NCBI RefSeq assembly: GCF_009827315.1
Contig: NZ_WTYF01000004.1
Coordinates: 682,001-746,000, forward strand
Direction: 5' to 3'
DNA: 64,000 bases
DNA from: Qipengyuania gaetbuli
Lineage (GTDB): Bacteria > Pseudomonadota > Alphaproteobacteria > Sphingomonadales > Sphingomonadaceae
The first letter of the stretch is position 1, and every line of letters starts with the position of its first letter. The position numbers were made by a program, and so were the translations under genes. Of this stretch, positions 19,432 through 28,434 are shown one piece after another. Under the pieces are notes generated by a model that was given only the letters and a program-made list of their open reading frames with translations, had not been told where the DNA came from and did no database searches.

Positions 19432-20025
19432 ATGAGCACCATCCTTCACATCACCGCCAGCATCCGTGACGGCGATTCCGTATCGCGCAGCCTTGGCGGC
19501 AAGCTCGTTGGAGGCCTCGCCGCGAAGCAGGGCGCAAGCGTCGTCACCCGCGACTTGTCGCAGAACGACCTGCCCTTCATCGACGCCGAGCGGTTCGCCG
19601 CCAACCTCGCGCCCTATGCCGACCGCTCGCCCGAGCAGCATGAGCTGGCAAAGGTCGCCGACGAGCTGATCGAGGAACTCAAGGCGGCCGATACACTGGT
19701 CTTCAGCGTGCCGATCTACAACTTCTCGGTCCCCGCGACGGTCAAGGCCTGGGCCGACCTCGTCGCGCGTGCCGGCACGACCTTCCAGTACACCGCCAAT
19801 GGTCCCGAGGGCCTGCTGACGGGCAAGAAGGCCTACATCACCGCCGCTTCGGGCGGCACGCCGGTCGGCAGCGCGATGGACTTCATGACGCCGTGGCTGA
19901 CCTTCTTCCTCGGCTTCCTCGGCATCAAGGACGTGGAAATCGTCGCTGCCGACGGCATCATGGGTGAAGGCGGCGAAGAAAAGATCGCCGAGGCACACCA
20001 GCAGGTTGAACAGCTGGCCGCCTGA
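19432..20025 (+). CDS. azoR: FMN-dependent NADH-azoreductase / quinone reductase
   Basis: A 197-residue flavodoxin-fold reductase of the AzoR family. Visible: the N-terminal phosphate-binding SIRDGDSVSRSLGGKL, the FSVPIYNFSVPATVKAW segment around the flavin, and ITAASGGTPVG. Reduces quinones and azo compounds with NAD(P)H, detoxifying electrophiles. The pirin gene is 16 bases upstream. The stop abuts the convergent MFS gene with no gap. Confidence 0.9.
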   Translation: MSTILHITASIRDGDSVSRSLGGKLVGGLAAKQGASVVTRDLSQNDLPFIDAERFAANLAPYADRSPEQHELAKVADELIEELKAADTLVFSVPIYNFSVPATVKAWADLVARAGTTFQYTANGPEGLLTGKKAYITAASGGTPVGSAMDFMTPWLTFFLGFLGIKDVEIVAADGIMGEGGEEKIAEAHQQVEQLAA

Positions 20026-21369
20026 TCAGGCAGGCTTCTGCGCCGCCAGTATCTCGCGCCGCTTCCGAAGTTCATAATACTCGGGGCGGCGCGGATACTG
20101 GACGGTCAGCAACAATGTCAGGGCCCCGGCCAGACCGGCCCCCACGATGAGGAAAATCGCCGGCAAGCCCCCGAGCGCATCGGTCTTGCCGAGCATGAAA
20201 GCACCGAACGAAATGCCGAAGTTGGACACGGCCATGTAGATCGTGAACTGCGTGGCGGCGACCGTCGGATCGCACAGGCGCATGGAGATCGGCAGCAGCG
20301 CGACCGTGATCAGCATGTCCAGCGGGATCCAGAAGCACACGAAGGCCACGAAGACGGCCGAATTGCTCCAATAGCCCACACCGAAATACATGACCGCGCA
20401 AAGGGCTATTCCGGAGGCGAGCCACATCAGGCCGATCCGTTTCGCGCCGAACTTGTCCCCAAGCCAGCCTCCAAGCGTTATGCACAGCACGCCCGCCAAC
20501 AGGCCGCCCGTCGCGGTAAGGCTGGCGATTTCCGACGTATCCCAGCCGGCATAATTCGCCCCGATCAGCGGGGTGGCCCCTGTGAACGCCCCGTAGAGCA
20601 TCCCGCGCCCGAACAGGCACGGTATCCACAGCAGGCTCACCGCCCGGCTCATCGAATGGAACGTCGCTTTGAGGAGCGGCCACCAGGCATCGAGCTGAAT
20701 TTCCAGGTTCCGCCGATGCGCCTGCCCCGCGCTCCACGGCAGCGACCTCTCTCCGCCGCGTTCCCTGAAGGATGCGATGTAGACGCACAGGGCGAAGATT
20801 AGCGCCGCAACGATAAGGAAGGCGGCTGGCGCACCCAGACGCTCGATCACGAATCCGCAGATGGCCGTGGCAACGCCGACCCCGATCGCCTGTCCGCCGA
20901 ACATCATCCCCGACCCGCGGGCCCGTTCTTCTTCGGTCATGATATCGACTGCAAGGCCATCAACGGCGACATCCTGAAATGTCGTCGCCATGTTCACGGC
21001 AAAGCCTATGCCGCCGAGGATGGTGACGTCGGTCACTGCCGGATCGATCAAGGCGGCGGCGACCAGGCACGCGATCATCACGAACTGCGCGCCAAGTATC
21101 CACGCCCTGCGCCTTCCCATCGGCAGGAAGGTGTAGCGGTCCATGATGAAGCCGTTCACCAGCTTCAGCGACCAGGGCAGCGCCGTCAGTGCGGCGACCG
21201 TCCCGACATCCGCAGCCGACGCCCCGTTCACCGCCATCCAGGCGGAGATGGCGAACCAGAACAGGCCGATGGGCATGCCTTGCCCGACGTAGAGAATGAA
21301 CAGCGTGAACAGCCGCAGTCGCTGGCTGTTCTCGAGAATCCACGCATTGCTTGAACCGGCAACAGCCAT
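20026..21369 (-). CDS. MFS transporter, AmpG/SLC33-like
   Basis: A 447-residue integral membrane protein with about 12 hydrophobic segments. It looks like the AmpG/acetyl-CoA-transporter branch of the major facilitator superfamily: LYVGQGMPIGLFWFAISAWM near the start, LPWSLKLVNGFIMDRYTF, and TFQDVAVDGLAVDIM are typical of AmpG-like proteins. AmpG imports muropeptides for cell-wall recycling, but the substrate here is not proven. Start supported by a GGGGGGA stretch before the ATG. Confidence 0.82.
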   Translation of the reverse strand: MAVAGSSNAWILENSQRLRLFTLFILYVGQGMPIGLFWFAISAWMAVNGASAADVGTVAALTALPWSLKLVNGFIMDRYTFLPMGRRRAWILGAQFVMIACLVAAALIDPAVTDVTILGGIGFAVNMATTFQDVAVDGLAVDIMTEEERARGSGMMFGGQAIGVGVATAICGFVIERLGAPAAFLIVAALIFALCVYIASFRERGGERSLPWSAGQAHRRNLEIQLDAWWPLLKATFHSMSRAVSLLWIPCLFGRGMLYGAFTGATPLIGANYAGWDTSEIASLTATGGLLAGVLCITLGGWLGDKFGAKRIGLMWLASGIALCAVMYFGVGYWSNSAVFVAFVCFWIPLDMLITVALLPISMRLCDPTVAATQFTIYMAVSNFGISFGAFMLGKTDALGGLPAIFLIVGAGLAGALTLLLTVQYPRRPEYYELRKRREILAAQKPA

Positions 21370-21508
21370 GCTCGTCCCCCCTTGAAGTGAGCGGCTGGCC
21401 TTGTGCCGTGGCCGGATGCGTCCCTAACGATCCGTGCCGGATGTGTGACTCGGAATCACCGCTCTGGCAAGTGCGTCGCCCAAACTGCTGATTTCACGAA
21501 GAACAGCA

Positions 21509-22396
21509 TTATATCCGCGTCTTCACGAGCAGCGGCTTGAAGATATTGCGCGTGGGCCTGAGGACGATGATCGCAACGCCCGCCAGCGCGATAGCCCCGC
21601 CCACGACCAGCCTCGTACTCACCGCATCGCCTGTAAGCCAAGCTCCGAAAACGATCGTCAGGATCGGAGTCATAAGGGTCAGGGGCACGACGAGATTGGC
21701 GTCGTTTTCCTGAAGCAGCCGGTAGTAGGCCGTGTGCGCGCCGACCGATACGACGATCGCGGCGAAGACCAGGCAGGCCGCCAGTTCCCACGGAGCCGCG
21801 CGCCATGACGTTGCCTGCCCTGTCTCCATCGCCAGCGACAGCGGCAGCAGGACGAGAACCGACGCGAGGGCCGCCCACGCCTGCAGGCGGATCGACGAGA
21901 TATCGAGTTGCTTCATGAACACCGTGCCCAGCGCACCGACGACGGCACCGGCAAAGATGAGGATGAGGCCGGTGCTCGCCTCCATCTGGTTGCCGCCCGT
22001 CATCGCGTAGAGAACGCCGCCGAAGGCCAGCGCGATGCCGAGGCCACGCTTCCAACGGATGCGCTCGCCGAGGAACAGGATGGCGAACAACACCGTCATC
22101 GGTGCACCCGAAAGGCTGACGACGCCCGCTGCGGAAGGGCTGGCTGTCTGAAGCCCCATGAACAGCAGGGCGAACGACCCGCCGCTGATGGCGAGCCCGA
22201 TCAGCATCACTCTACCCAATTGCCTCGGAACCGGTCGCAACAATGGCAGCAATGCCAACGCCACGATGGCCGAGCGCAGGAGGGCATAAAACAAGGGCGG
22301 CGTCTCGAGGTCGCTGACCGCAATCTTGCTGACCACGACATTGAGCGCCCAGACGACGTTGCACGCCATGATGATGGCAAAGGCGCGGGGCGACAC
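21509..22396 (-). CDS. EamA/DMT-family transporter
   Basis: A 295-residue protein with about ten hydrophobic segments in two repeated EamA halves, each ending in the usual GxAxxxxGVxxxx pattern (ALAFGGVLYAMTG; GGAIALAGVAIIVL). A drug/metabolite exporter of unknown substrate. I chose the GTG start at 22396, 4 bases after the nadE stop, with GGAAGG upstream. The long open frame upstream belongs to the other frame of nadE. Confidence 0.87.
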   Translation of the reverse strand: MSPRAFAIIMACNVVWALNVVVSKIAVSDLETPPLFYALLRSAIVALALLPLLRPVPRQLGRVMLIGLAISGGSFALLFMGLQTASPSAAGVVSLSGAPMTVLFAILFLGERIRWKRGLGIALAFGGVLYAMTGGNQMEASTGLILIFAGAVVGALGTVFMKQLDISSIRLQAWAALASVLVLLPLSLAMETGQATSWRAAPWELAACLVFAAIVVSVGAHTAYYRLLQENDANLVVPLTLMTPILTIVFGAWLTGDAVSTRLVVGGAIALAGVAIIVLRPTRNIFKPLLVKTRI

Positions 22397-22400
22397 GGGC

Positions 22401-24707
22401 TCAGCCTTCCAGCGGCGGGAGCACGCCGTGCAGGTCGGCCAGCCAGACGTCCGCCACCGCATCGCTTGGCGCGCGCCAGTCGCCGCGGGGCGACAGGGCG
22501 CCGCCCGCACTGACCTTGGGACCGTTGGGAAGTGCGCTGCGCTTGAACTGGCTGAATGCGAAGAAGCGCTTCACGAAATTCTCCAGCCATTTGGCAATGG
22601 TGGAAAGGTCGTACTGGTTGCGCGCTTCCTGCGGGAAATCGATCGGCCACAACCCCGCCTGCGCGTCCTTCCACGCGTGCCATGCGAGAAAGGCGACATG
22701 GCTCGGGCTTTGCCCCCAGCGGATGACGTGGTGGAGGAAGAAGTCGTTCAACTCATAAGGTCCGATGATCGACTGGGTGGACTGGATGGCTCCGTCCGCT
22801 CCTGCCGGCACCAGTTCGGGGCTGATTTCGGTGTCGAGGATGGCGAGCAATATCTCGTCCACGCCGTCGTCGAACTGGTGCGTCGTGGTCGTCCAGCGGA
22901 TGAGGTACTGGATCAGCGTCTTGGGCACGCCGGCATTGACCGCATAATGGCTCATCTGGTCGCCCACGCCATAGGTGCACCAGCCGAGCGCCAGTTCGGA
23001 CAGGTCGCCCGTGCCCAGCACGAAGCCCGAATGGTGCCCCGCGAGACGGAACAGGTAGTCGGTCCGCAGGCCTGCCTGCACGTTCTCGAAGGTGGTGTCG
23101 TATTGCGGCTCGCCGTCGGAGAACGGGTGGTCGATATCCTCCAGCATCTGGCGCGCAGCCGGCTTGATGTCGATTTCCTCGGCCGTGATGTGGAAAGCTT
23201 CCATCAGCTCCCATGCATTGGACTTGGTGTGGTCCGAGGTCGCGAAGCCGGGCATGGTGTAACCGCGAATGTCCGTTCGGGGCCGCCCTAGCCGGTCTAT
23301 AGCCTTGGCCGCGACGAGCAGCGCGTGGGTCGAATCCAGCCCGCCCGAAATGCCGATCACAATGGCCTTCGCCTTCGTGGATTCGATCCGGCGCATCAGC
23401 GCATCGACCTGGATGTTGAAGGCTTCGTAGCAATCTTCGTCCAGCTTCTCGCGCCGGTTGGGCACAAAGGGGAAACGGCGGATCGGGCGCACCAATCCGA
23501 TATCGCGGCGCGCTGCCCCGTGCTCGAACGTGGCGCGGCGATACCAGTCCTCGGGCCGTCCGGCGAAATCCCCGGCGTCGCCCCAGGTCTGCATCCGCAT
23601 CCGCTCGGCAAGGATGCGGCGGGTGTCGATATCCGTCACGCATAGCTCGGGCGCATGGTCGAAGCGTTCGCTTTCGACCAGCAGGTCGCCAAGCTCGTAG
23701 ATCATGCCCTGCCCGTCCCACGCGAGGTCGGTCGTGCTCTCGCCATAACCGCTCGCCGAATAGGCATAGGCGCAGACCGAGCGCGAGGAACTGGCACGGG
23801 TGAGCATGTGCCGCTCGTCCGACTTGCCGATGGTGATGTTCGAGGCCGAGAGGTTCAGTAGGATCGTCGCCCCGGCCAGCGCGGCAAGCGTGCCGGGCGG
23901 GTTGGGTGACCAGAAATCCTCGCAGATCTCGATTCCGAAAGTGAAACCCGGCAAGTCGCTCGCCTCGAACACCATATCCGTTCCGAAGGGTACAGTCTCG
24001 CCGCCCACCGCGATTTCCAGCCCGACGCATTCGCGCCCGTGGCTGAACCAGCGCTTCTCGTAGAACTCACGGTAATTGGGCAGGTAACTCTTGGGAACAA
24101 CGCCAAGAATGCGGCCCTGCGTGATGGCGATGGCGCAATTGTAGATGCGCCCGTTGCGCCGCAGCGGCGCGCCGATGACGAGGACCGGCGAAAGCCTCTC
24201 CGATGCCGCGACAATGTCTGACAGGTGCCGCTCCACCGCCTCGAGTAGCGCCGTCTGCAAGTGCAGATCGTCGATCGCATAGGACGAAAGGCACAGCTCG
24301 GGATAGAGCAGCAGGTCGACACCCTGATCGTGCGCCTTTTCGGCCTGCTCCAGAATGCCTTGCGCATTGTAGGCGACGTCTGCCGTGCGAGTGCGCGGCG
24401 TGGCCGTTGCCACCCGTACGAAGCCATGGGTGTGCAGGTCGTAGAAGGGGTGCGTATCGCCCTTGGCCATTGGTCGGGTGTCTTTCTCGCCTTCAGAGGC
24501 GGGGGTTATCCAGTCGGCGGGCTGGCATATACCGAGCTCGGAAAGTTTGCGCTGGGCATCGGCGCGGGCGATCCGGCCCTTGCTCTCCCAGCCGAATACG
24601 GTCTGTGTCTTGAAGCCGTGCCGCGAGGCGAATTCTTCCGCGGAAAGTGGCGGCTCCTGCGACAGGCGCCAGGCCTTGAGTTTCTGTCCCGCGATATGCA
24701 TGCCCAT
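22401..24707 (-). CDS. nadE: Glutamine-dependent NAD+ synthase with N-terminal HTH-like extension
   Basis: Makes NAD+ from deamido-NAD+ using glutamine. The core (from Met at 24470, 689 residues) has an N-terminal nitrilase glutaminase domain (Glu in YPELCLSSYA, Lys in VVPKSYLPNYREFYE, Cys in GIEICEDFW) and a C-terminal ATP-pyrophosphatase domain (GISGGLDSTHAL). Upstream, in the same frame with no stop, lie about 79 residues resembling a Cro/C1-type HTH (GQKLKAWRLSQEPPLSAEEFA, VFGWESKGRI). So either the two are fused, or translation restarts at 24470 from an overlapping gene. Starts at 24707, 24701 and 24737 are all possible. The EamA gene follows 4 bases after the stop. Confidence 0.85.
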   Translation of the reverse strand: MGMHIAGQKLKAWRLSQEPPLSAEEFASRHGFKTQTVFGWESKGRIARADAQRKLSELGICQPADWITPASEGEKDTRPMAKGDTHPFYDLHTHGFVRVATATPRTRTADVAYNAQGILEQAEKAHDQGVDLLLYPELCLSSYAIDDLHLQTALLEAVERHLSDIVAASERLSPVLVIGAPLRRNGRIYNCAIAITQGRILGVVPKSYLPNYREFYEKRWFSHGRECVGLEIAVGGETVPFGTDMVFEASDLPGFTFGIEICEDFWSPNPPGTLAALAGATILLNLSASNITIGKSDERHMLTRASSSRSVCAYAYSASGYGESTTDLAWDGQGMIYELGDLLVESERFDHAPELCVTDIDTRRILAERMRMQTWGDAGDFAGRPEDWYRRATFEHGAARRDIGLVRPIRRFPFVPNRREKLDEDCYEAFNIQVDALMRRIESTKAKAIVIGISGGLDSTHALLVAAKAIDRLGRPRTDIRGYTMPGFATSDHTKSNAWELMEAFHITAEEIDIKPAARQMLEDIDHPFSDGEPQYDTTFENVQAGLRTDYLFRLAGHHSGFVLGTGDLSELALGWCTYGVGDQMSHYAVNAGVPKTLIQYLIRWTTTTHQFDDGVDEILLAILDTEISPELVPAGADGAIQSTQSIIGPYELNDFFLHHVIRWGQSPSHVAFLAWHAWKDAQAGLWPIDFPQEARNQYDLSTIAKWLENFVKRFFAFSQFKRSALPNGPKVSAGGALSPRGDWRAPSDAVADVWLADLHGVLPPLEG

Positions 24708-24708
24708 G

Positions 24709-24731
24709 CGATTATCTCTAAAAGATAATCG
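24709..24731. promoter_or_regulatory. 9-bp inverted repeat at the HTH-nadE start, candidate operator
   Basis: CGATTATCT (24709-24717) and AGATAATCG (24723-24731) are perfect inverted arms with a 5-base spacer, directly upstream of the ATG at 24707 and within the 33-base gap after the topoisomerase stop. Symmetry, spacing and position suit autoregulation by the HTH segment encoded just downstream. As RNA it could also form a hairpin next to the start codon. Confidence 0.5.
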
Positions 24732-24740
24732 ATGCAAGGC

Positions 24741-25745
24741 TCATGCGGCCTTCAGCAACTCCGCTGCCGCCGGCGCTTCCTGCAGCAGATCGATCAGCGC
24801 CCGTTCCTCGCGCGTCAGCCAGCGCGTGGCACGCGGGAGGCGCAGGTTCGCCCGCCACTCTTCCTGCCGTTCCACGAGGTCGATCACGGCGGGGTGGATA
24901 TAGCTCCTCCGCGTCACAGCAGGCGTATTGCCCAGCTTCTCGGCCACGCAGTCGAGTAGCGCCTTGAGCGGCATCTTCCCCTCGCCATTACGCAGGCATT
25001 CGAGCGCCAGCACGCTCGCGTGCCAGGTACGGAAGTTCTTGGCTGTGAAGCGCTCGCCCATGGCCTCTTCGAGATAATGGTTCACGTCGCTGGAGGTGAC
25101 CGCATTCACTTCTCCGTCCCCGTCGACATATTTGAACACGTTCTGGCCCGGCAGGTCCTGCATGGAGCGCACCATGCGCGCCAGCGTGCCGTCGGTCAGC
25201 GTGACCTCGCGCATCTTGCCGGACTTGCCCTTGTACCTGAGTCGCAGGGTCTTGCCCGTCACTTCGGCATGGCGGCGGCGCAGGGTCGTGGCTCCGAAGC
25301 TCTTGTTGCGCTCCGCATATCCCTCGTTCCCCACGCGCACGGCGCCGAGGTCGAGCAGGCGCACCACGCTGGCCACGGCCCGTTCGCGCGTCAGATTGCG
25401 GCCTTTCAGATCGTCCTCAACCCGCTTGCGCACCAGCGGCAGCAGATTGCCGAATGCGATGCAGCCATCGAACTTCTCGCTCTCGCGCGCGGTGCGGAAT
25501 TCCGGATGGTAGCGGTACTGCTTGCGCCCCTTGGCATCGATGCCGGTGGCGAGGATGTGCCCGTTTGCCGCCGGGCAGAACCATGCGTCGGTATAGGCCG
25601 GTGGCAAGGCGATCGCATTGAGCCGCTTCTTCTCCGCCGCATCGCCGATCAGCCTGCCCCTCTCATCGTAATAGGCCCAGCCCTTGCCGGCGCGTTTGCG
25701 GGAAATGCCTGGCAGGCTGTCGTCGACATAGATGAGCTTCGTCAT
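24741..25745 (-). CDS. DNA topoisomerase IB (poxvirus-type)
   Basis: A 334-residue bacterial type IB topoisomerase, which relaxes supercoils by transient nicking through a 3'-phosphotyrosine. The N-terminal domain begins LIYVDDSLPGISRKRAGKGW; the catalytic domain shows KNFRTWHASVLA and the active Tyr in RRSYIHP, about residue 282. The start at 25745 is the first Met before the conserved N-terminus; an upstream extension is not conserved-looking. Next downstream on the strand is HTH-nadE. Confidence 0.92.
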   Translation of the reverse strand: MTKLIYVDDSLPGISRKRAGKGWAYYDERGRLIGDAAEKKRLNAIALPPAYTDAWFCPAANGHILATGIDAKGRKQYRYHPEFRTARESEKFDGCIAFGNLLPLVRKRVEDDLKGRNLTRERAVASVVRLLDLGAVRVGNEGYAERNKSFGATTLRRRHAEVTGKTLRLRYKGKSGKMREVTLTDGTLARMVRSMQDLPGQNVFKYVDGDGEVNAVTSSDVNHYLEEAMGERFTAKNFRTWHASVLALECLRNGEGKMPLKALLDCVAEKLGNTPAVTRRSYIHPAVIDLVERQEEWRANLRLPRATRWLTREERALIDLLQEAPAAAELLKAA

Positions 25746-25837
25746 GGCGAAGCGAAGAACCGTGGCAGGCCTGTAGCGGTTCCCCATCTTGCGACGAACG
25801 GATGAGCCAACTAGCCCATCACGCAAAGGAGAACCCG

Positions 25838-26689
25838 ATGGCCGACCCGACCTATACCCCGCCCGCAGTCTGGACCAACGACGCAGAGAACGGCGGGCGC
25901 TTCGCCAGCATCAACGCCCCGACATCCGGCGCACGCGAGCAGAAGGACCTGCCGACTGGCGACCACGACTTCCAGCTCTATTCGCTGGCCACGCCCAACG
26001 GGGTGAAGGCCACGATCATGTTCGAGGAATTGCTCGAAGCTGGCCACTCGGGCGCGGAATACGATGCCTTCACGGTCAACATCGGCAATGGCGACCAGTT
26101 CGGATCGGCCTTCGTCGACCTCAACCCCAATTCGAAGATCCCCACCCTGCTCGACCGCAGCGGCGAGAAACCGGTGCGCGTCTTCGAGAGCGGCGCAATC
26201 CTGATGCACCTGGCAGAAAAGTTCGGCGCGTTCCTGCCGACCGACGCCTCGCGCGCCGAAGTCCTCAGCTGGCTGTTCTGGCAAGTCGGCAGCGCGCCCT
26301 TCATCGGTGGCGGCTTCGGCCATTTCTATGCCTACGCGCCGGAGAAGTACGAATATCCGATCAACCGATATGCCATGGAAACCAAGCGCCTGTTCGATGT
26401 CGCGGACAAGCGGCTTGCTGACAGCGAATACCTTGGCGGCGACGAATACACGGTGGCCGATATTGCCACCTTCCCCTGGCTCGCCCCCTTCGTCGAAGGC
26501 ACGATCTACAACGAGGCGAAGACCTTCCTCTCGATCCACGAATACGAGAATGTCGCGCGCTGGGCCAAGCAGATAGCGGCTCGCCCCGCCGTCAAGCGCG
26601 GGCGGATCGTCAACAAGGCGTGGGGCGACGAGGACACGCAGCTTCTCGAGCGCCACTCGGCAGCGGATTTCGAGGGCAAGAAGCTCTAA
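25838..26689 (+). CDS. yghU: Glutathione-dependent disulfide-bond oxidoreductase (YghU-type GST)
   Basis: A 283-residue Nu-class glutathione transferase-like protein. N-terminal YPPAVWT-type start (YTPPAVWTNDAENGGRFASIN), thioredoxin-like domain with LNPNSKIPTLLD and the glutathione-binding FESGAILMHLAEKF, and an all-helical C-terminal domain. YghU reduces small disulfides with two bound glutathiones. AAAGGAGAAC precedes the ATG. Stands alone between topoisomerase IB (divergent) and tRNA-Gln. Confidence 0.92.
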   Translation: MADPTYTPPAVWTNDAENGGRFASINAPTSGAREQKDLPTGDHDFQLYSLATPNGVKATIMFEELLEAGHSGAEYDAFTVNIGNGDQFGSAFVDLNPNSKIPTLLDRSGEKPVRVFESGAILMHLAEKFGAFLPTDASRAEVLSWLFWQVGSAPFIGGGFGHFYAYAPEKYEYPINRYAMETKRLFDVADKRLADSEYLGGDEYTVADIATFPWLAPFVEGTIYNEAKTFLSIHEYENVARWAKQIAARPAVKRGRIVNKAWGDEDTQLLERHSAADFEGKKL

Positions 26690-26737
26690 CACCCCCTTCA
26701 CATCGGCGGCGGGCGCGCTATAGGAGCGCCCGCCTGC

Positions 26738-26812
26738 TGGGGTGTAGCCAAGTGGTAAGGCATCGGTTTTTGGTACCGACATTCGCAGGTTCGATCCCTG
26801 CCACCCCAGCCA
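26738..26812 (+). tRNA. tRNA-Gln (anticodon UUG)
   Basis: A 75-base cloverleaf: acceptor arms TGGGGTG and CACCCCA (7 pairs), D arm GCC...GGC, anticodon stem TCGGT/ACCGA with loop TTTTGGT giving anticodon TTG, T arm GCAGG TTCGATC CCTGC, then discriminator G and encoded CCA. No integrase or duplicated tRNA end is nearby, so it is not evidently used as an attachment site here. Confidence 0.97.
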
Positions 26813-26858
26813 CTTTCTCCCATTTGCGTATTCGGCGCTTCCCGCTAACCCTGACCGC

Positions 26859-28370
26859 ATGAGCGATCAGGACCCGAACCGCATTCCCGTCATCATCGGC
26901 GTTGGCCAGATCAACGACCGCACCGAAAATCCCGGCGACGCCCTCGACCCAATCGGGCTGATGGCAGAGGCGCTTCGACGCGCCGATGCTGATGCGGGCG
27001 GCGGTTGGCTGGAGACCTGCGATTCGCTTGCCGTGGTCGCGCAGCTGGCGTGGCCGCAGCTCAACCCGGTCGACGGGGTGTTGGCCGAAAGGCTCGGCAT
27101 CGAACCGGCCCACCGGATGCAAACCGCCATGCCCAATGGCGACAGCCCGATCCTGCTCCTCCACGAAGCCGCCAACCGCATCGCCAGTGGCGAAGCGAGC
27201 GTGTGCGCAGTGGCCGGCGGCGAAGCCCTGCGCACCGCCGCACGCCTCGCAGCGCTCAAGCCGCGGGAAGACGGCTCCAAGCCCAACGCGCTGCGCGATG
27301 CCTCGCACCGGCGGCGCACGGGCTATGCGCAGGGGTTCGGGCTGGTCGTGCCGACCGATGTATACCCGCTCTACGAGAATGCCGGACGCGCTGCCTATGG
27401 CCAGACGCTCGCCCAAGGGCAGGCGGAAAGCGGCGCAATCTGGGCCGGCATGAGCAAGGTCGCAGCCAGCAACGAAAGCGCCTGGATCCGCCGCGAGGCA
27501 GATGCCGGGGACATCGTCACCCCGTCGGGCAATAATCGCCCGATCGCCTTCCCCTATACCAAGCTCCAGGTCGCCAATTCATCGGTGAACCAGGGCGCGG
27601 GCTTCCTCGTCACCAGCCTCGGCGAAGCGCGCGAACGCGGTCTTTCCGATAATCAGGTGGTCTTCGTGGGATATGGCGTTGCGGCGCACGAAAGCGGCAA
27701 TTTCCTTGCCCGCGACCGCTACGATGCCTCGCCCAGCCTTGCCACGTCGATCAAGCGGACGATGCAGCTGAACGATGTCGAAGCGGGCGACCTAGCCTAT
27801 GTCGAACTCTATTCCTGTTTCCCTTGCGTGCCGAAGATGGCGCGCCGCGTGCTCGGCTGGCCGCTGGACAAGCCGTCCAGCGTGTTCGGCGGCCTCACTT
27901 TCGGCGGCGGGCCGATCGGCAATTACATGAGCCATGCGGTTGCCGAGATGGTGCTGCGGCTACGCGGCACGGCGGACAAGGGCCTGCTGTTCGCCAATGG
28001 CGGCTATGCGACGCACAACCACACGATCCTGCTGTCGGGCCAGCCGACCGGTGCAAGCTTCCCGCAGGACTTCGACTACCAGGCAGAAGCCGATGAGCGT
28101 CGCGGCGAAGTGCCCGAACTCGACGAGGAATACGCCGGTCCCGCGACGGTCGAGACATATACCGTGTTCTACGAGCGCGACGGCAGAGCGCGCGAGGGTG
28201 TCGTGGTGGCACGCACGCCCGAGGGCAAGCGCACTCTCGCCGCCATCTCGGGCGACGACGCAGAGATGATTGCCTTCTTCACCGACGGCGCCAGCGAGCC
28301 GGTAGGAACTGCGGGCAGCATCCTGAACGGCGAGGACGGTCGCGCAATCTGGCTACGCCCCTCGCAATAG
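26859..28370 (+). CDS. Thiolase-family protein (acetyl-CoA acetyltransferase-like)
   Basis: A 503-residue thiolase-fold protein of the acetyl-CoA acetyltransferase/SCP-x-like group: IPVIIGVGQINDRTENP at the start, CAVAGGEALRTA, SSVNQGAGFLVTS, LYSCFPCVPKMARR and the FGGLTFGGGPIGNYMSHAVAEM region, with a C-terminal OB-like extension after about residue 400. The usual thiolase Cys-box is not obvious (SVCAVAGGE is where it would be), so catalytic competence is unproven. The enoyl-CoA hydratase gene follows by about 65 bases; both probably act on CoA thioesters. Confidence 0.85.
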   Translation: MSDQDPNRIPVIIGVGQINDRTENPGDALDPIGLMAEALRRADADAGGGWLETCDSLAVVAQLAWPQLNPVDGVLAERLGIEPAHRMQTAMPNGDSPILLLHEAANRIASGEASVCAVAGGEALRTAARLAALKPREDGSKPNALRDASHRRRTGYAQGFGLVVPTDVYPLYENAGRAAYGQTLAQGQAESGAIWAGMSKVAASNESAWIRREADAGDIVTPSGNNRPIAFPYTKLQVANSSVNQGAGFLVTSLGEARERGLSDNQVVFVGYGVAAHESGNFLARDRYDASPSLATSIKRTMQLNDVEAGDLAYVELYSCFPCVPKMARRVLGWPLDKPSSVFGGLTFGGGPIGNYMSHAVAEMVLRLRGTADKGLLFANGGYATHNHTILLSGQPTGASFPQDFDYQAEADERRGEVPELDEEYAGPATVETYTVFYERDGRAREGVVVARTPEGKRTLAAISGDDAEMIAFFTDGASEPVGTAGSILNGEDGRAIWLRPSQ

Positions 28371-28434
28371 GTTGCAATCGCGCACCGATTTGCGCAGAGG
28401 GGTTGCACAGACACATGAGAGAGGGACTGGAGTG

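Noticed and set aside
26738..26812. tRNA-Gln as an attachment site for an island
   Set aside because: No integrase, no partial 3' tRNA duplicate and native-looking genes on both sides.
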